Shown here: positions 1 to 6,710 of the stretch, one piece after another
Layout: the number at the start of each line of letters is the position of its first letter
Numbering within the stretch: position 1 is the first letter of the stretch
Assembly: GCA_948907985.1 (NCBI GenBank)
Contig: CAQWMM010000021.1
Coordinates: forward strand, 1 to 34,339
Origin: an uncultured Bacillota bacterium
GTDB lineage: Bacteria; Bacillota; Dehalobacteriia; UBA4068; UBA4997
Direction of reading: 5' to 3'
DNA: 34,339 nucleotides
The notes under the pieces: generated by a model
Seen by the model: the letters and a program-made list of their open reading frames with translations, nothing else
Databases searched by the model: none
Told to the model about the DNA's origin: nothing
Position numbers and translations under genes: made by a program

Positions 1-2
1 CC

Positions 3-128
3 GAGCCGGCCAGCGTTTTGGTGCTTTGTATGACACAGCTGGATTACATATATAAGCATTTTGACGAATTGTTGGATGTAATTATTGACTGCAATGGTGT
101 TAACCAGCCAGTTCACCGGCCAATTTAA
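3..128 (+). CDS. C-terminal end of an unrecognised protein (cut by window edge)
   Basis: Frame 3 is open from the window edge to a TAA at 126-128 and gives 41 residues, beginning EPASVLVLCM and ending PVHRPI. A strong hairpin (142-184) follows 13 bases later, as expected at the end of a gene. No domain can be recognised from so little, and the open frame could be chance. Its start lies outside the window. Confidence 0.35.
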   Translation, partial: EPASVLVLCMTQLDYIYKHFDELLDVIIDCNGVNQPVHRPI

Positions 129-134
129 TTATAA

Positions 135-269
135 ACAAAACAATAATGTGCCGCCGTTTTTGTTGAAAACGACGGCACATTATTTGGTGCGAGTGTTCAT
201 AACGACACTCATAAAAAAGTGCATAAAATCTAGTTTTTGCTGGCGTCAGCAAACGTATTTCACTCAATA
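135..269 (-). ncRNA. candidate orphan small RNA (or tiny-peptide transcript)
   Basis: A near-consensus minus-strand promoter (276-304) would start a transcript near position 269. Reading leftward it would form a hairpin at 253-236 (TTTGCTG/CAGCAAA, 4-nt loop), a hairpin at 210-191 (GAGTGT/ACACTC) and a strong terminator-like hairpin at 184-142 followed by a T-rich tract. No ORF of useful length lies inside; the best is a 14-codon frame starting at the ATG near 225. The unit resembles a short structured RNA of about 135 nt. It matches no RNA family I recognise, and the call rests on the promoter-hairpins-terminator arrangement alone. Confidence 0.4.
142..184. terminator. 19-bp hairpin, probable bidirectional terminator
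   Basis: Arms 142-160 and 166-184 pair over 19 bp with a single mismatch, around a 5-nt loop. The minus-strand side is followed by a T-rich tract, which would end the candidate small RNA. The plus-strand side would end the partial gene at 3-128. Confidence 0.65.
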
Positions 270-275
270 ATCTAT

Positions 276-304
276 ATTATACAAAGTATTGGCGATTTAG
301 TCAA
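276..304 (-). promoter_or_regulatory. sigma-A type promoter reading leftward
   Basis: On the minus strand TTGACT (299-304) and TATAAT (276-281) are 17 bp apart, close to consensus. No protein gene lies downstream on that strand before the hairpin at 142-184. The remaining DNA from 305 to about 389 is AT-rich and shows nothing further. Confidence 0.6.
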
Positions 305-389
305 TGCTTTTTTTCGACAAAATAATAAAAATAAAATTTTTAGACATACAATTTTATAAAACCAAAACCAGCCATTGTTGATATAAGTG

Positions 390-421
390 TTGATAAATTA
401 TCTTTTTCATGTTATTATAAT
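390..421 (+). promoter_or_regulatory. weak candidate promoter of the Rpn-family gene
   Basis: TATAAT at 416-421 has a TTGATA at 390-395, but the 20-bp spacing is long. If it is used, the transcript starts after the GTG at 387, which supports ATG 447 as the true start of the next gene. Confidence 0.3.
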
Positions 422-446
422 TGTAAAGGCAGGTGATTACTCAAAC

Positions 447-1229
447 ATGGAGGAAAATAATAAAAAACATTTAGAAGATTTGGAGCGTTTGAAGAATTTT
501 TGCTTGTTTGATGATGATTTTATGACTAAATGCTTTGAGAGTGATACATCTTGTGTTGAATTTGTGCTATGTATTTTGTTGGAAAAACAGGATTTGCAAG
601 TTATAGAATCCCATACACAGGTGTTTATGGCTAATCTGCTTAATCGTTCAGTAAAGCTTGATGTATTGGCAACTGATAGTCAGGGGATTAAATATAATAT
701 AGAAATTCAGCGTTCCGATAAAGGAGCAGGTCAGAAACGAGCCAGATATAACAGTAGTATGATTGATGCAAACCAACTTATTAAAGGCCATGATTTTGAT
801 GATTTACCTGAAACATATGTTATTTTTATAACTGAAAATGATATACTAGGTAAAGGTTTACCTTTGTATAAAATTGAGAGAATGGTTTTGGATACAGGTG
901 AAAGATTTGATGATGGTACGCATATACTATATGTAAATGGTGCCTATCGTGGAGATACGCCGGTTGGTAAATTAATGCACGATTTTTCTTGTACAGAGCC
1001 ATCGAAAATGAATTACAACGTGTTGTCAAATAGGGTGAGATTTTTTAAGGAGAGTAAGGAAGGTGTTGCTATTATGTGTCGGGCAATAGAGGAAATGCGT
1101 ATTGAAGAAAGACGAGAAGTTGCTCGCCGAATGTTGGCGGCGGGCAAATATGTTTTAGATGAGATAGTAGATATTGCAGGATTATCACTTGAAGAAGTGC
1201 AGAAGCTGCAAAATGAAAAGTCAGCTTAA
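447..1229 (+). CDS. Rpn / PD-(D/E)XK nuclease family transposase-like protein
   Basis: A 260-residue protein of the Rpn (recombination-promoting nuclease) or 'PD-(D/E)XK nuclease family transposase' type. Residues about 60-90 hold the nuclease-fold signature: D72 in KLDVLATD, then E86-I-Q88 in YNIEIQRS. The C-terminal quarter is a charged helix typical of the family. I chose ATG 447, preceded by AGGTG with acceptable spacing, over an in-frame GTG at 387 that has no ribosome binding site. The gene is clearly more AT-rich than most of the window and sits beside tRNA genes, so it is probably accessory DNA. Family members in E. coli promote RecA-independent recombination; the role here is inferred. 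Confidence 0.75.
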   Translation: MEENNKKHLEDLERLKNFCLFDDDFMTKCFESDTSCVEFVLCILLEKQDLQVIESHTQVFMANLLNRSVKLDVLATDSQGIKYNIEIQRSDKGAGQKRARYNSSMIDANQLIKGHDFDDLPETYVIFITENDILGKGLPLYKIERMVLDTGERFDDGTHILYVNGAYRGDTPVGKLMHDFSCTEPSKMNYNVLSNRVRFFKESKEGVAIMCRAIEEMRIEERREVARRMLAAGKYVLDEIVDIAGLSLEEVQKLQNEKSA

Positions 1230-1311
1230 AAATATAAAACAGACAAAAAAGTAACGCCTAGGATGGCATTGCTTTTTAGGTTAATGGGCTGGAGCATATC
1301 GCCTAAACAAC

Positions 1312-1345
1312 AAAGAGAGAATATCCTGACGAATATCCTCTCTTT
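1312..1345. terminator. bidirectional terminator between Rpn-family gene and tRNAs
   Basis: A 13-bp stem with one mismatch (1312-1324 with 1333-1345) and an 8-nt loop. T-runs follow on both strands, so it can end both the plus-strand Rpn-family transcript and the minus-strand tRNA transcript. Confidence 0.7.
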
Positions 1346-1354
1346 TTGTCTGTT

Positions 1355-1441
1355 TGGTGCCGAAGACCGGACTTGAACCGGTACGAAGTTGCCCTCGACG
1401 GATTTTAAGTCCGTTGCGTCTGCCAATTCCGCCACTCCGGC
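1355..1441 (-). tRNA. tRNA-Leu (anticodon UAA), CCA encoded
   Basis: The minus strand folds as a class II tRNA. The acceptor arm GCCGGAG pairs with CTTCGGC, the anticodon stem ACGGA/TCCGT encloses the loop CTTAAAA (anticodon TAA), there is a long variable arm, and the T arm is CCGGTTCAAGTCCGG. The discriminator is A, and the 3' CCA is encoded at 1355-1357. It lies 15 bases downstream of tRNA-Cys in the same direction. Confidence 0.95.
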
Positions 1442-1456
1442 AAAAAAGTATAAAAA

Positions 1457-1531
1457 TGGAGGCGCCATCCAGAATCGAACTGGAGAATAAAGGCTTTGCA
1501 GGCCTCTGCCTTACCGCTTGGCTATGGCGCC
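1457..1531 (-). tRNA. tRNA-Cys (anticodon GCA), CCA encoded
   Basis: The minus strand gives the acceptor pair GGCGCCA/TGGCGCC, an anticodon loop CTGCAAA (anticodon GCA), and a U discriminator, which is typical of cysteine tRNAs. CCA is encoded at 1457-1459. It is the first gene of a two-tRNA unit with tRNA-Leu. Confidence 0.95.
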
Positions 1532-1543
1532 CCAACACAAAAC

Positions 1544-1572
1544 AGTATATCATAAACCAGCCGATAATGCAA
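1544..1572 (-). promoter_or_regulatory. promoter of the tRNA-Cys/tRNA-Leu unit
   Basis: Minus strand TTGCAT (1567-1572) and TATACT (1544-1549) with 17-bp spacing. The predicted start is a few bases before the tRNA-Cys 5' end. Confidence 0.75.
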
Positions 1573-1629
1573 GCAAAAATTTTACGATTTTTGAAATTTT
1601 TTGCAATCTTTTTGTCCGATTACAACAAA

Positions 1630-1660
1630 CGCCCCCGGCAGTATACACAGACCGGGGGCG
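1630..1660 (-). terminator. terminator after the lipoprotein gene
   Basis: A 9-bp GC-rich stem (1630-1638 with 1652-1660) whose minus-strand side is followed by TTTGTTG. It lies just past the lipoprotein stop codon. Confidence 0.7.
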
Positions 1661-1676
1661 GATAAGTTTTGCTGCT

Positions 1677-2336
1677 TTAGTATTGGATCATCATTGTGTC
1701 GATACGGTCAAAATCGTTTTGGGTAATTGTGTAGTAGCCGTCGGTATCTTTGGCAATTTGTACGGAAATGGTTTCCGCGTCCAGATAGCCGATCGTATCC
1801 AGACGGGCTTCCAGAGTGTCAATAACGCCATTTACCCAAAGATCGTCAAAGTCGGCGTCGGACATATCTGCAAATTCGCCGGCATTAGCGCGTTCTTCCA
1901 TAGCGGCATAGAAAGCATCGTAATCTTCATCATTAAACTTGGCCATAATATCAATGGGGTAAATCGTTAAGGAAACCAGATAGGTTTCGCCGTTCTTGGT
2001 AACTTCGCCAACTTCATACTTGCTGTGGCTGTAAATCTGTTTATACATATCAATGATTCTCTGTTTGGTTGTGTCGGTCAAAGAATCATAATCGCAGCTG
2101 CAATAATCGGCAAAATATTCGGCCTCAACCTCAATGCCGTCCTCGTAATACTGCTGAGCCTCTTCTTTGGTTAAGCCGACCGCTTCCAGATGCGAATCAT
2201 CGCAGGTGCCCAGATAGATAACATCCAGGTTGCCCTTGAGCAGCGCCGCGGGATCAAAACCGCCGCCGCAGGCCGCCAGGCCTACCAGGCAGAATGCCAT
2301 AACTGTCAGGATACTAAACAACTTCAACTTTTTCAT
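1677..2336 (-). CDS. predicted lipoprotein, function unknown
   Basis: A 219-residue protein with an N-terminal lipoprotein signal: basic MKKLK, a hydrophobic stretch, then the lipobox L20-A21-A22-C23, followed by glycines. The mature part is acidic and has no catalytic motif that I recognise. It resembles the short lipoproteins common in Clostridia that have no assigned role. An AGGAG ribosome binding site precedes ATG 2336. It follows tyrS by 57 bases on the same strand with no clear terminator between, so it may be transcribed with tyrS and end at the hairpin at 1630-1660. The product would be anchored on the outer face of the cell membrane. Confidence 0.75.
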   Translation of the reverse strand: MKKLKLFSILTVMAFCLVGLAACGGGFDPAALLKGNLDVIYLGTCDDSHLEAVGLTKEEAQQYYEDGIEVEAEYFADYCSCDYDSLTDTTKQRIIDMYKQIYSHSKYEVGEVTKNGETYLVSLTIYPIDIMAKFNDEDYDAFYAAMEERANAGEFADMSDADFDDLWVNGVIDTLEARLDTIGYLDAETISVQIAKDTDGYYTITQNDFDRIDTMMIQY

Positions 2337-2393
2337 GATTGTACACCTCTCCTAAATTTTTATTTTTTGAGTGCTCCGGCCCTCTGTTAAGCG

Positions 2394-3632
2394 TTATTTG
2401 AGAACAACCTGGTGGTAGACCTTTTTGCCCTTGCGCAGCAGCAGCTTGTCGTCCGTAAAATCTGCCGCGCTGATTGGGCGGGTGTGTTCGGCCACGCGCT
2501 CGTTGTTTAAATATATGCCGCCGTCGGCAATCAGCCGCCGACCCTCGCCGTTGCTTTTGATCAGCCCGCAGCGCGTCAGCAGCGCCAGAATATCAAGCCC
2601 GTTTGTCAGCTCTATCGCCGGCAGTTCGGTGCTGGGCAAATCAGCCGCCGCCGCGCCGGCAGCCGGGGCAAACAACGCCTGGGCCGCTGCCTGGGCCTTT
2701 TCGGCCTCGGCCTCGCCGTGCACCAGCTTGGTTACCTCATAGGCCAGCCGGGCTTTGGCCTCGTTGATGGCCGCGTCTTGCAGCGCGCCCAAACGGCGCA
2801 CCTCCTCCATGGGCAAAAAAGTGAGCAGCGCCAGGCAGTTTTCCACGTCGGCGTCGTCAATGTTGCGCCAGTATTGATAGAACTCATAGGGCGAGGTTTT
2901 GGCAGCGTCCAGCCACAGCGCGCCGCTTTCCGTTTTGCCCATCTTCTTGCCCTGGCTGTTGGTCAGCAGCTTAAAGGTCAGGCCATAAACCTGCGCGCCG
3001 TCCATGCGGCGGCAAAGCTCCACGCCGCCGATGATGTTAGACCACTGATCGTTGCCGCCCAGCTGCATTTTGCAGTTATGCTGGCGGTGCAGCTGCAAAA
3101 AGTCATAACTCTGCATCAGCATATAATTAAATTCAAAGAAAGAGAGCCCCCGCTCCAGGCGATTTTTAAAACATTCGGCGGTCAGCATCCGGTTGACGGA
3201 AAAGTGCGTGCCCACCTCGCGGATGAAATCAACATAGTTCAAATTCAGCAGCCAGTCGCCATTGTTGATCATCAGCGCCCGGTTGGGCATATCGCTGTCG
3301 AAGTCGATAAAGCGGCTCATCTGCTTGCGAAAGGCCGCAATATTGGCCAGAATGGTTTCCTGCGTCATCATTTTGCGCATATCGGTACGCCCCGAGGGAT
3401 CGCCAATCATGCCGGTGCCGCCGCCAAAAAGGGCAATCGGCCGGTGGCCGGCGCGCTGCATATGCGACATCACCATAATCTGGATAAAGTGCCCAACATG
3501 CAGGCTGTCGGCGGTTGGATCAAAGCCGATATAAAAGGTTACGCTTTCCCGCCCCAAAAGGTCGCGGATTCCGGGATCGGTGCTTTGCTCGATGTAACCG
3601 CGCTCGCTTAAAATATCAAAAACGTTAGTCAT
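2394..3632 (-). CDS. tyrS: tyrosyl-tRNA synthetase
   Basis: A 412-residue class I aminoacyl-tRNA synthetase that charges tRNA-Tyr in the cytosol. The HIGH-type motif is H45-V-G-H48 after GFDPTADSL. The KMSKS-type motif is K230-M-G-K-T234. Tyrosine-pocket sequence is seen at NDQWSNI near residue 195, and an S4 RNA-binding domain occupies about residues 345-412. Length is normal. Its ATG overlaps the end of prs by 8 bases (ATGACTAA), so translation is probably coupled; AAGGAG lies just upstream. No T-box leader is possible in this position. Alternative identities are unlikely. Confidence 0.97.
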   Translation of the reverse strand: MTNVFDILSERGYIEQSTDPGIRDLLGRESVTFYIGFDPTADSLHVGHFIQIMVMSHMQRAGHRPIALFGGGTGMIGDPSGRTDMRKMMTQETILANIAAFRKQMSRFIDFDSDMPNRALMINNGDWLLNLNYVDFIREVGTHFSVNRMLTAECFKNRLERGLSFFEFNYMLMQSYDFLQLHRQHNCKMQLGGNDQWSNIIGGVELCRRMDGAQVYGLTFKLLTNSQGKKMGKTESGALWLDAAKTSPYEFYQYWRNIDDADVENCLALLTFLPMEEVRRLGALQDAAINEAKARLAYEVTKLVHGEAEAEKAQAAAQALFAPAAGAAAADLPSTELPAIELTNGLDILALLTRCGLIKSNGEGRRLIADGGIYLNNERVAEHTRPISAADFTDDKLLLRKGKKVYHQVVLK

Positions 3633-4590
3633 TAATTACTCCTTGATCGAAAATCTCGCTTACTGATTTTTTGTTGTGAATATACTCAATCGTGCGGCCC
3701 AGCAGCGGGGCAATGGATACGGTTTTGATTTTTTCGCACGCCCGCTCTTCCGCCGTCATGGGGATAGTGTTGGTAATCAGCATTTCTTTAATAGCCGATT
3801 TCTCAATGCGTTCCACGGCCGGCGGGGTGAAAACGGCATGCGAACAGCAGGCGTAAACCTCTTTAGCGCCGGCCTGTTCATATAAGAAGTTAGCGCCGTT
3901 GGTGATCGTGCCGGCGGTGTCGATCATATCGTCCACCATAATAACGTTTTTGCCCTTAACGTCGCCGATGATGCCCATAATCTCGGATTGATTAGGCTCG
4001 GGGCGGCGTTTGTCAATAATCGCCAGGCCGCAGTTTAAGCGCGCGGCAATGTTGCGGGCGCGGGTTACGCCGCCAATATCCGGGGATACGACCACGATGT
4101 TTTCCATATTTTTCTTCAAATAATAATCGGCCAGCAGCGGCGCAGCCGGCATATGGTCTACCGGAATATCAAAAAAGCCCTGGATTGAACTGGTATGCAA
4201 GTCAATCGTAACCATGCGGTCGGCGCCGGCCGCCGTCAGCAGGTTGGCCACCAGTTTGGCCGAGATCGGTTCGCGCGGTTTTTGCTTGCGCTCCTGCCGG
4301 GCATAGCCATAGTAGGGGATAACCGCGGTAATTGATTTGGCGGAGGCGCGGCGGATAGCGTCTATCATGATCAAAAGCTCCATCAAATTTTCATTAACCG
4401 GGGAACAGGTGGGCTGCACAATGAAAACGTTGTTGCCGCGCACGCTCTCGTTTATTTCCAGCCGAATTTCGCCGTCCTTAAACTTGGAAACCTTGGCTTT
4501 GCCCAGGCTGATGCCCAGATAATCGACAATTTCCTGTGCCAGCTCCGGATGGGCGTTGCCGGTAAAAACCTGTAAAGCAGTATCGCTCAT
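3625..4590 (-). CDS. prs: ribose-phosphate pyrophosphokinase (PRPP synthase)
   Basis: A 321-residue enzyme that makes PRPP from ribose 5-phosphate and ATP, feeding nucleotide, histidine, tryptophan and NAD synthesis. Visible landmarks: YGYARQERKQKPREPIS (residues about 94-110, catalytic flexible loop), DLHTSSIQGFFDIPVDH (about 130-146) and the PRPP-binding loop D220-D221-M-I-D-T-A-G-T. A TTG at 4617 extends the frame, but ATG 4590 has a strong AGGGAGGA site about 8 bases upstream and gives the normal family length. It sits between glmU and tyrS; glmU-prs is a conserved Firmicutes pair. Confidence 0.97.
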   Translation of the reverse strand: MSDTALQVFTGNAHPELAQEIVDYLGISLGKAKVSKFKDGEIRLEINESVRGNNVFIVQPTCSPVNENLMELLIMIDAIRRASAKSITAVIPYYGYARQERKQKPREPISAKLVANLLTAAGADRMVTIDLHTSSIQGFFDIPVDHMPAAPLLADYYLKKNMENIVVVSPDIGGVTRARNIAARLNCGLAIIDKRRPEPNQSEIMGIIGDVKGKNVIMVDDMIDTAGTITNGANFLYEQAGAKEVYACCSHAVFTPPAVERIEKSAIKEMLITNTIPMTAEERACEKIKTVSIAPLLGRTIEYIHNKKSVSEIFDQGVIND

Positions 4591-4733
4591 ATTAAAAATT
4601 CCTCCCTGGGTTTTCAAAAAAACCGTAAAAATAAAGCTTGTCTTACCTTAAAATTATTCGCCGGGTTTTAGGTTTTTCCTGTTGACTTTAAGGTTTTTTT
4701 ATGTTTTTTTGGCGGAATTTGTTTGCTGAAATA

Positions 4734-6248
4734 TTAAAGTTTTTTTGCGCCGGTCCTGCTTGCGCTGGACTTGGCTAACGCCTGCGCCCTGCTGTCGCTG
4801 GACTCGGCTAACGCCTTCGCCCTGCTTGCGCTGGACTTGGCTAACGCCTGCGGGCTTTTTTCACGGTTCCAGTTGGCGATTTCCCTCTGCGGACTGCGTT
4901 CCACCGCCAGCGCGCCGGCGTGGACTTCGCGGGTGATTGTGCTGCCGGCGGCAATAAAAGCGTCGTCCTGCACTTCCACCGGAGCGACCAGATTGCTGTT
5001 GCTGCCCACAAAAACGTTGCTGCCGATTTTGGTCAGGTGTTTGTTCACGCCGTCGTAATTGCAGGTGATTGTGCCGCAGCCGATGTTGACGTTCTCGCCC
5101 ACTTCGGCGTCGCCGATGTAGGAAAGGTGGGGGATCTTGCTGCCCCGGCCAATTTGGGCGTTTTTCAGTTCGGCAAAATCGCCGACTTTAACGTCCTCGG
5201 CCAGCCTGGCCCCCGGCCGCAGATAGGCAAAGGGGCCGATGTTGGCGCGGTCGCCCACCGCCGCCTGATTGAGCACCGATTTGGTGATAGTGCAGTCGCG
5301 GCCGATTTGGCTGTCGGTGATCAGGCAGTCGCTGTCTAAAACGGTGCCGGAGCCGATCGTGGTTTGGCCTCTGAGCTGGCAGTTGGGGTAGATTGTAACA
5401 TCCTCTGCAACTTTCACATCCAGTTCAATACAACAGGAGGCCGGATTGATGATAGTAACGCCGGCCAGCATCAGTTCCTCGGCTTTGCGGCGGTAGAGTT
5501 CGGCGGCGGCGGCGGCCAGCTGAACCCGATCGTTAACGCCGCTGGTTTCCAGCGGGTCGGCTGCCGGCAGAGTATCCAGGCGCAGACCGTCCGCCGCCAG
5601 CAAACTGATAACGTCCGTTAAATAGTATTCGCCCTGGGCATTGTGGTTATTCAACCGGCCAAGCGCACTTTGTAGCGCCGCATAATTAAATATGTAAGCG
5701 CCGGCGTTGATTTCGCGGATTTGTTTCTGCTGCTCGCTGGCGTCCTTTTCTTCCACAATGGCGGTTACGCTGCCGCTGCTGTTTCGCACAATGCGCCCAT
5801 AGCCGAAGGGATTGTCCAACAGGGTGGTTAGCAGCAGCCCGGCCAGGGGCTGTGCGGTCTGCTGGCTGGCGGCGTAGAGCTGGAGCATTTGCTGAATGGT
5901 TTGGGCGCGCAGCAGCGGCGTATCGCCGCAAAGAATCAGCACCGCCTCGGTGGCGGCGGGAATTTGCGGCAGGGCCTGTTGTACGCAGTGGCCGGTGCCC
6001 AGCTGGGGCATTTGCCGGGCAAAACGGCAATTCGGATCTTCTTGCAGGCTGGCCTGCACCTGCTCCGCCCCGTGGCCGACTACGACTACACAGTCGTTAA
6101 CGCCGGCGGCGCGGACCTCGTGCAGAACCTGGCCCAGCATTGTCCGCCCGGCCGCTTTATGCAGCACTTTGGGCAGGGCGGATTTCATCCGGGTACCTTT
6201 GCCGGCCGCCATAATAACCGCGGTGGTTTTTATTGAATTTGTTTGCAT
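4734..6248 (-). CDS. glmU: bifunctional GlmU (UDP-GlcNAc synthesis) with repeat-made C-terminal tail
   Basis: A 504-residue bifunctional enzyme: the C-terminal half acetylates glucosamine 1-phosphate and the N-terminal half uridylates GlcNAc-1-P to UDP-GlcNAc for cell wall synthesis. The nucleotidyltransferase signature MAAGKGTRMKS is at residues 13-23, with GEYYLTDV near 220. A left-handed beta-helix of hexapeptide repeats runs from about 265 to 445 (for example IGPFAYLRPGARLAEDVKVGD in part). Family members usually end near 455-460. Here about 40 extra residues follow NWNREKSP, made of three near-identical 11-residue units (QALAKSSASRA type) and a GAKKL end. The active-site regions look intact. 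The ribosome binding site is weak. Confidence 0.95.
   Translation of the reverse strand: MQTNSIKTTAVIMAAGKGTRMKSALPKVLHKAAGRTMLGQVLHEVRAAGVNDCVVVVGHGAEQVQASLQEDPNCRFARQMPQLGTGHCVQQALPQIPAATEAVLILCGDTPLLRAQTIQQMLQLYAASQQTAQPLAGLLLTTLLDNPFGYGRIVRNSSGSVTAIVEEKDASEQQKQIREINAGAYIFNYAALQSALGRLNNHNAQGEYYLTDVISLLAADGLRLDTLPAADPLETSGVNDRVQLAAAAAELYRRKAEELMLAGVTIINPASCCIELDVKVAEDVTIYPNCQLRGQTTIGSGTVLDSDCLITDSQIGRDCTITKSVLNQAAVGDRANIGPFAYLRPGARLAEDVKVGDFAELKNAQIGRGSKIPHLSYIGDAEVGENVNIGCGTITCNYDGVNKHLTKIGSNVFVGSNSNLVAPVEVQDDAFIAAGSTITREVHAGALAVERSPQREIANWNREKSPQALAKSSASRAKALAESSDSRAQALAKSSASRTGAKKL
4756..4854 (-). repeat. three 33-bp in-frame tandem repeats in the glmU 3' end
   Basis: Units 4756-4788, 4789-4821 and 4822-4854 lie head to tail. 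The first and third differ only in their last few bases; the middle one carries several substitutions. Each encodes 11 residues (QALAKSSASRT, KALAESSDSRA, QALAKSSASRA in gene-reversed order), so expansion or loss keeps the frame. Confidence 0.9.
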
Positions 6249-6297
6249 AACTTTTCTTCACTTGCCTTTCTTAAAGATAATGGCTGGCATTTTATAT

Positions 6298-6306
6298 AGT
6301 ATAGCA
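6298..6306 (-). promoter_or_regulatory. extended -10 promoter of glmU
   Basis: Minus strand TGCTATACT matches the extended -10 pattern TGN-TATAAT. No good -35 is seen at 17 bp, which is usual for this promoter type. It lies about 50 bases upstream of the glmU ATG. Confidence 0.4.
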
Positions 6307-6328
6307 TATTGTGAAAAAAAAATCTTCT

Positions 6329-6511
6329 TTAATTTAAAAATTTTAAAGAAAGTATGCTCAACGATTTTTTCTTGTGCGTGCGCTTTTTTTATAAATAAAA
6401 AAATATTTGATTTAGTTTAAAAATTTTTCCCAAAAGTATGCTCAACGATTTTTTCTTGTGCGTGTGCTATTTTATAAATAAAAAAAATATTTGATTTAGT
6501 TTAAAAAATTT
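6329..6511 (+). repeat. intergenic tandem repeat, 84-bp period
   Basis: Two nearly identical units at 6349-6428 and 6433-6511 begin AAAGTATGCTCAACG and end in TTTAGTTTAAAAA-type sequence. The bases 6329-6348 match the end of a unit, so a partial third copy lies to the left. Very AT-rich, with no ORF. It fills most of the glmU-corA spacer. Confidence 0.85.
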
Positions 6512-6524
6512 CAAAAAAAGTCTG

Positions 6525-6554
6525 TTCAAATCGGGCTTTTAGTTGTATTATATT
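6525..6554 (+). promoter_or_regulatory. weak candidate promoter for the corA leader
   Basis: TTCAAA (6525-6530) and TATATT (6549-6554) with 18-bp spacing, just past the tandem repeat and about 50 bases before the leader ORF. The match is modest. Confidence 0.3.
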
Positions 6555-6604
6555 ATAGTAGATTTTTTTAACAGGATTTTTTTCAGCAAAGAGAGGTGAA
6601 AGAC

Positions 6605-6682
6605 ATGGACGGGGACACCGGCAGTAAACCCAAGATACGACAAACCAAGGAGCGCGCCGTCCATGGCTTTGGCTGTTTTTGA
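6605..6682 (+). CDS. 25-codon leader ORF upstream of corA
   Basis: ATG 6605 follows GAGAGGTG with ideal spacing and reads MDGDTGSKPKIRQTK..., ending CF before TGA at 6680-6682. The corA start is 28 bases further on. The start codon lies inside a perfect 9-bp stem (6604-6612 with 6657-6665), so ribosome movement through the ORF would open it. Position and structure suggest a regulatory leader peptide for the magnesium transporter gene; leader ORFs of this kind are known for corA and mgtA in enterobacteria. That parallel is inference, because the peptide matches nothing I know. Confidence 0.45.
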   Translation: MDGDTGSKPKIRQTKERAVHGFGCF

Positions 6683-6710
6683 CGCGCCCTGAAATAAGGA
6701 GGAGTGCGTC

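Noticed and set aside
85..270. 61-codon plus-strand ORF at the left edge
   Set aside because: It runs through the terminator hairpin and the candidate small RNA, has no ribosome binding site and no recognisable sequence.
4646..4693. Inverted repeat CCTTAAA/TTTAAGG between glmU and prs as a terminator
   Set aside because: Seven AT-rich pairs around a 34-nt loop with no strong T-run; too weak to support.
6555..6710. M-box magnesium riboswitch before corA
   Set aside because: The spacer is too short and lacks the conserved M-box core; only the leader ORF with its stem is seen.
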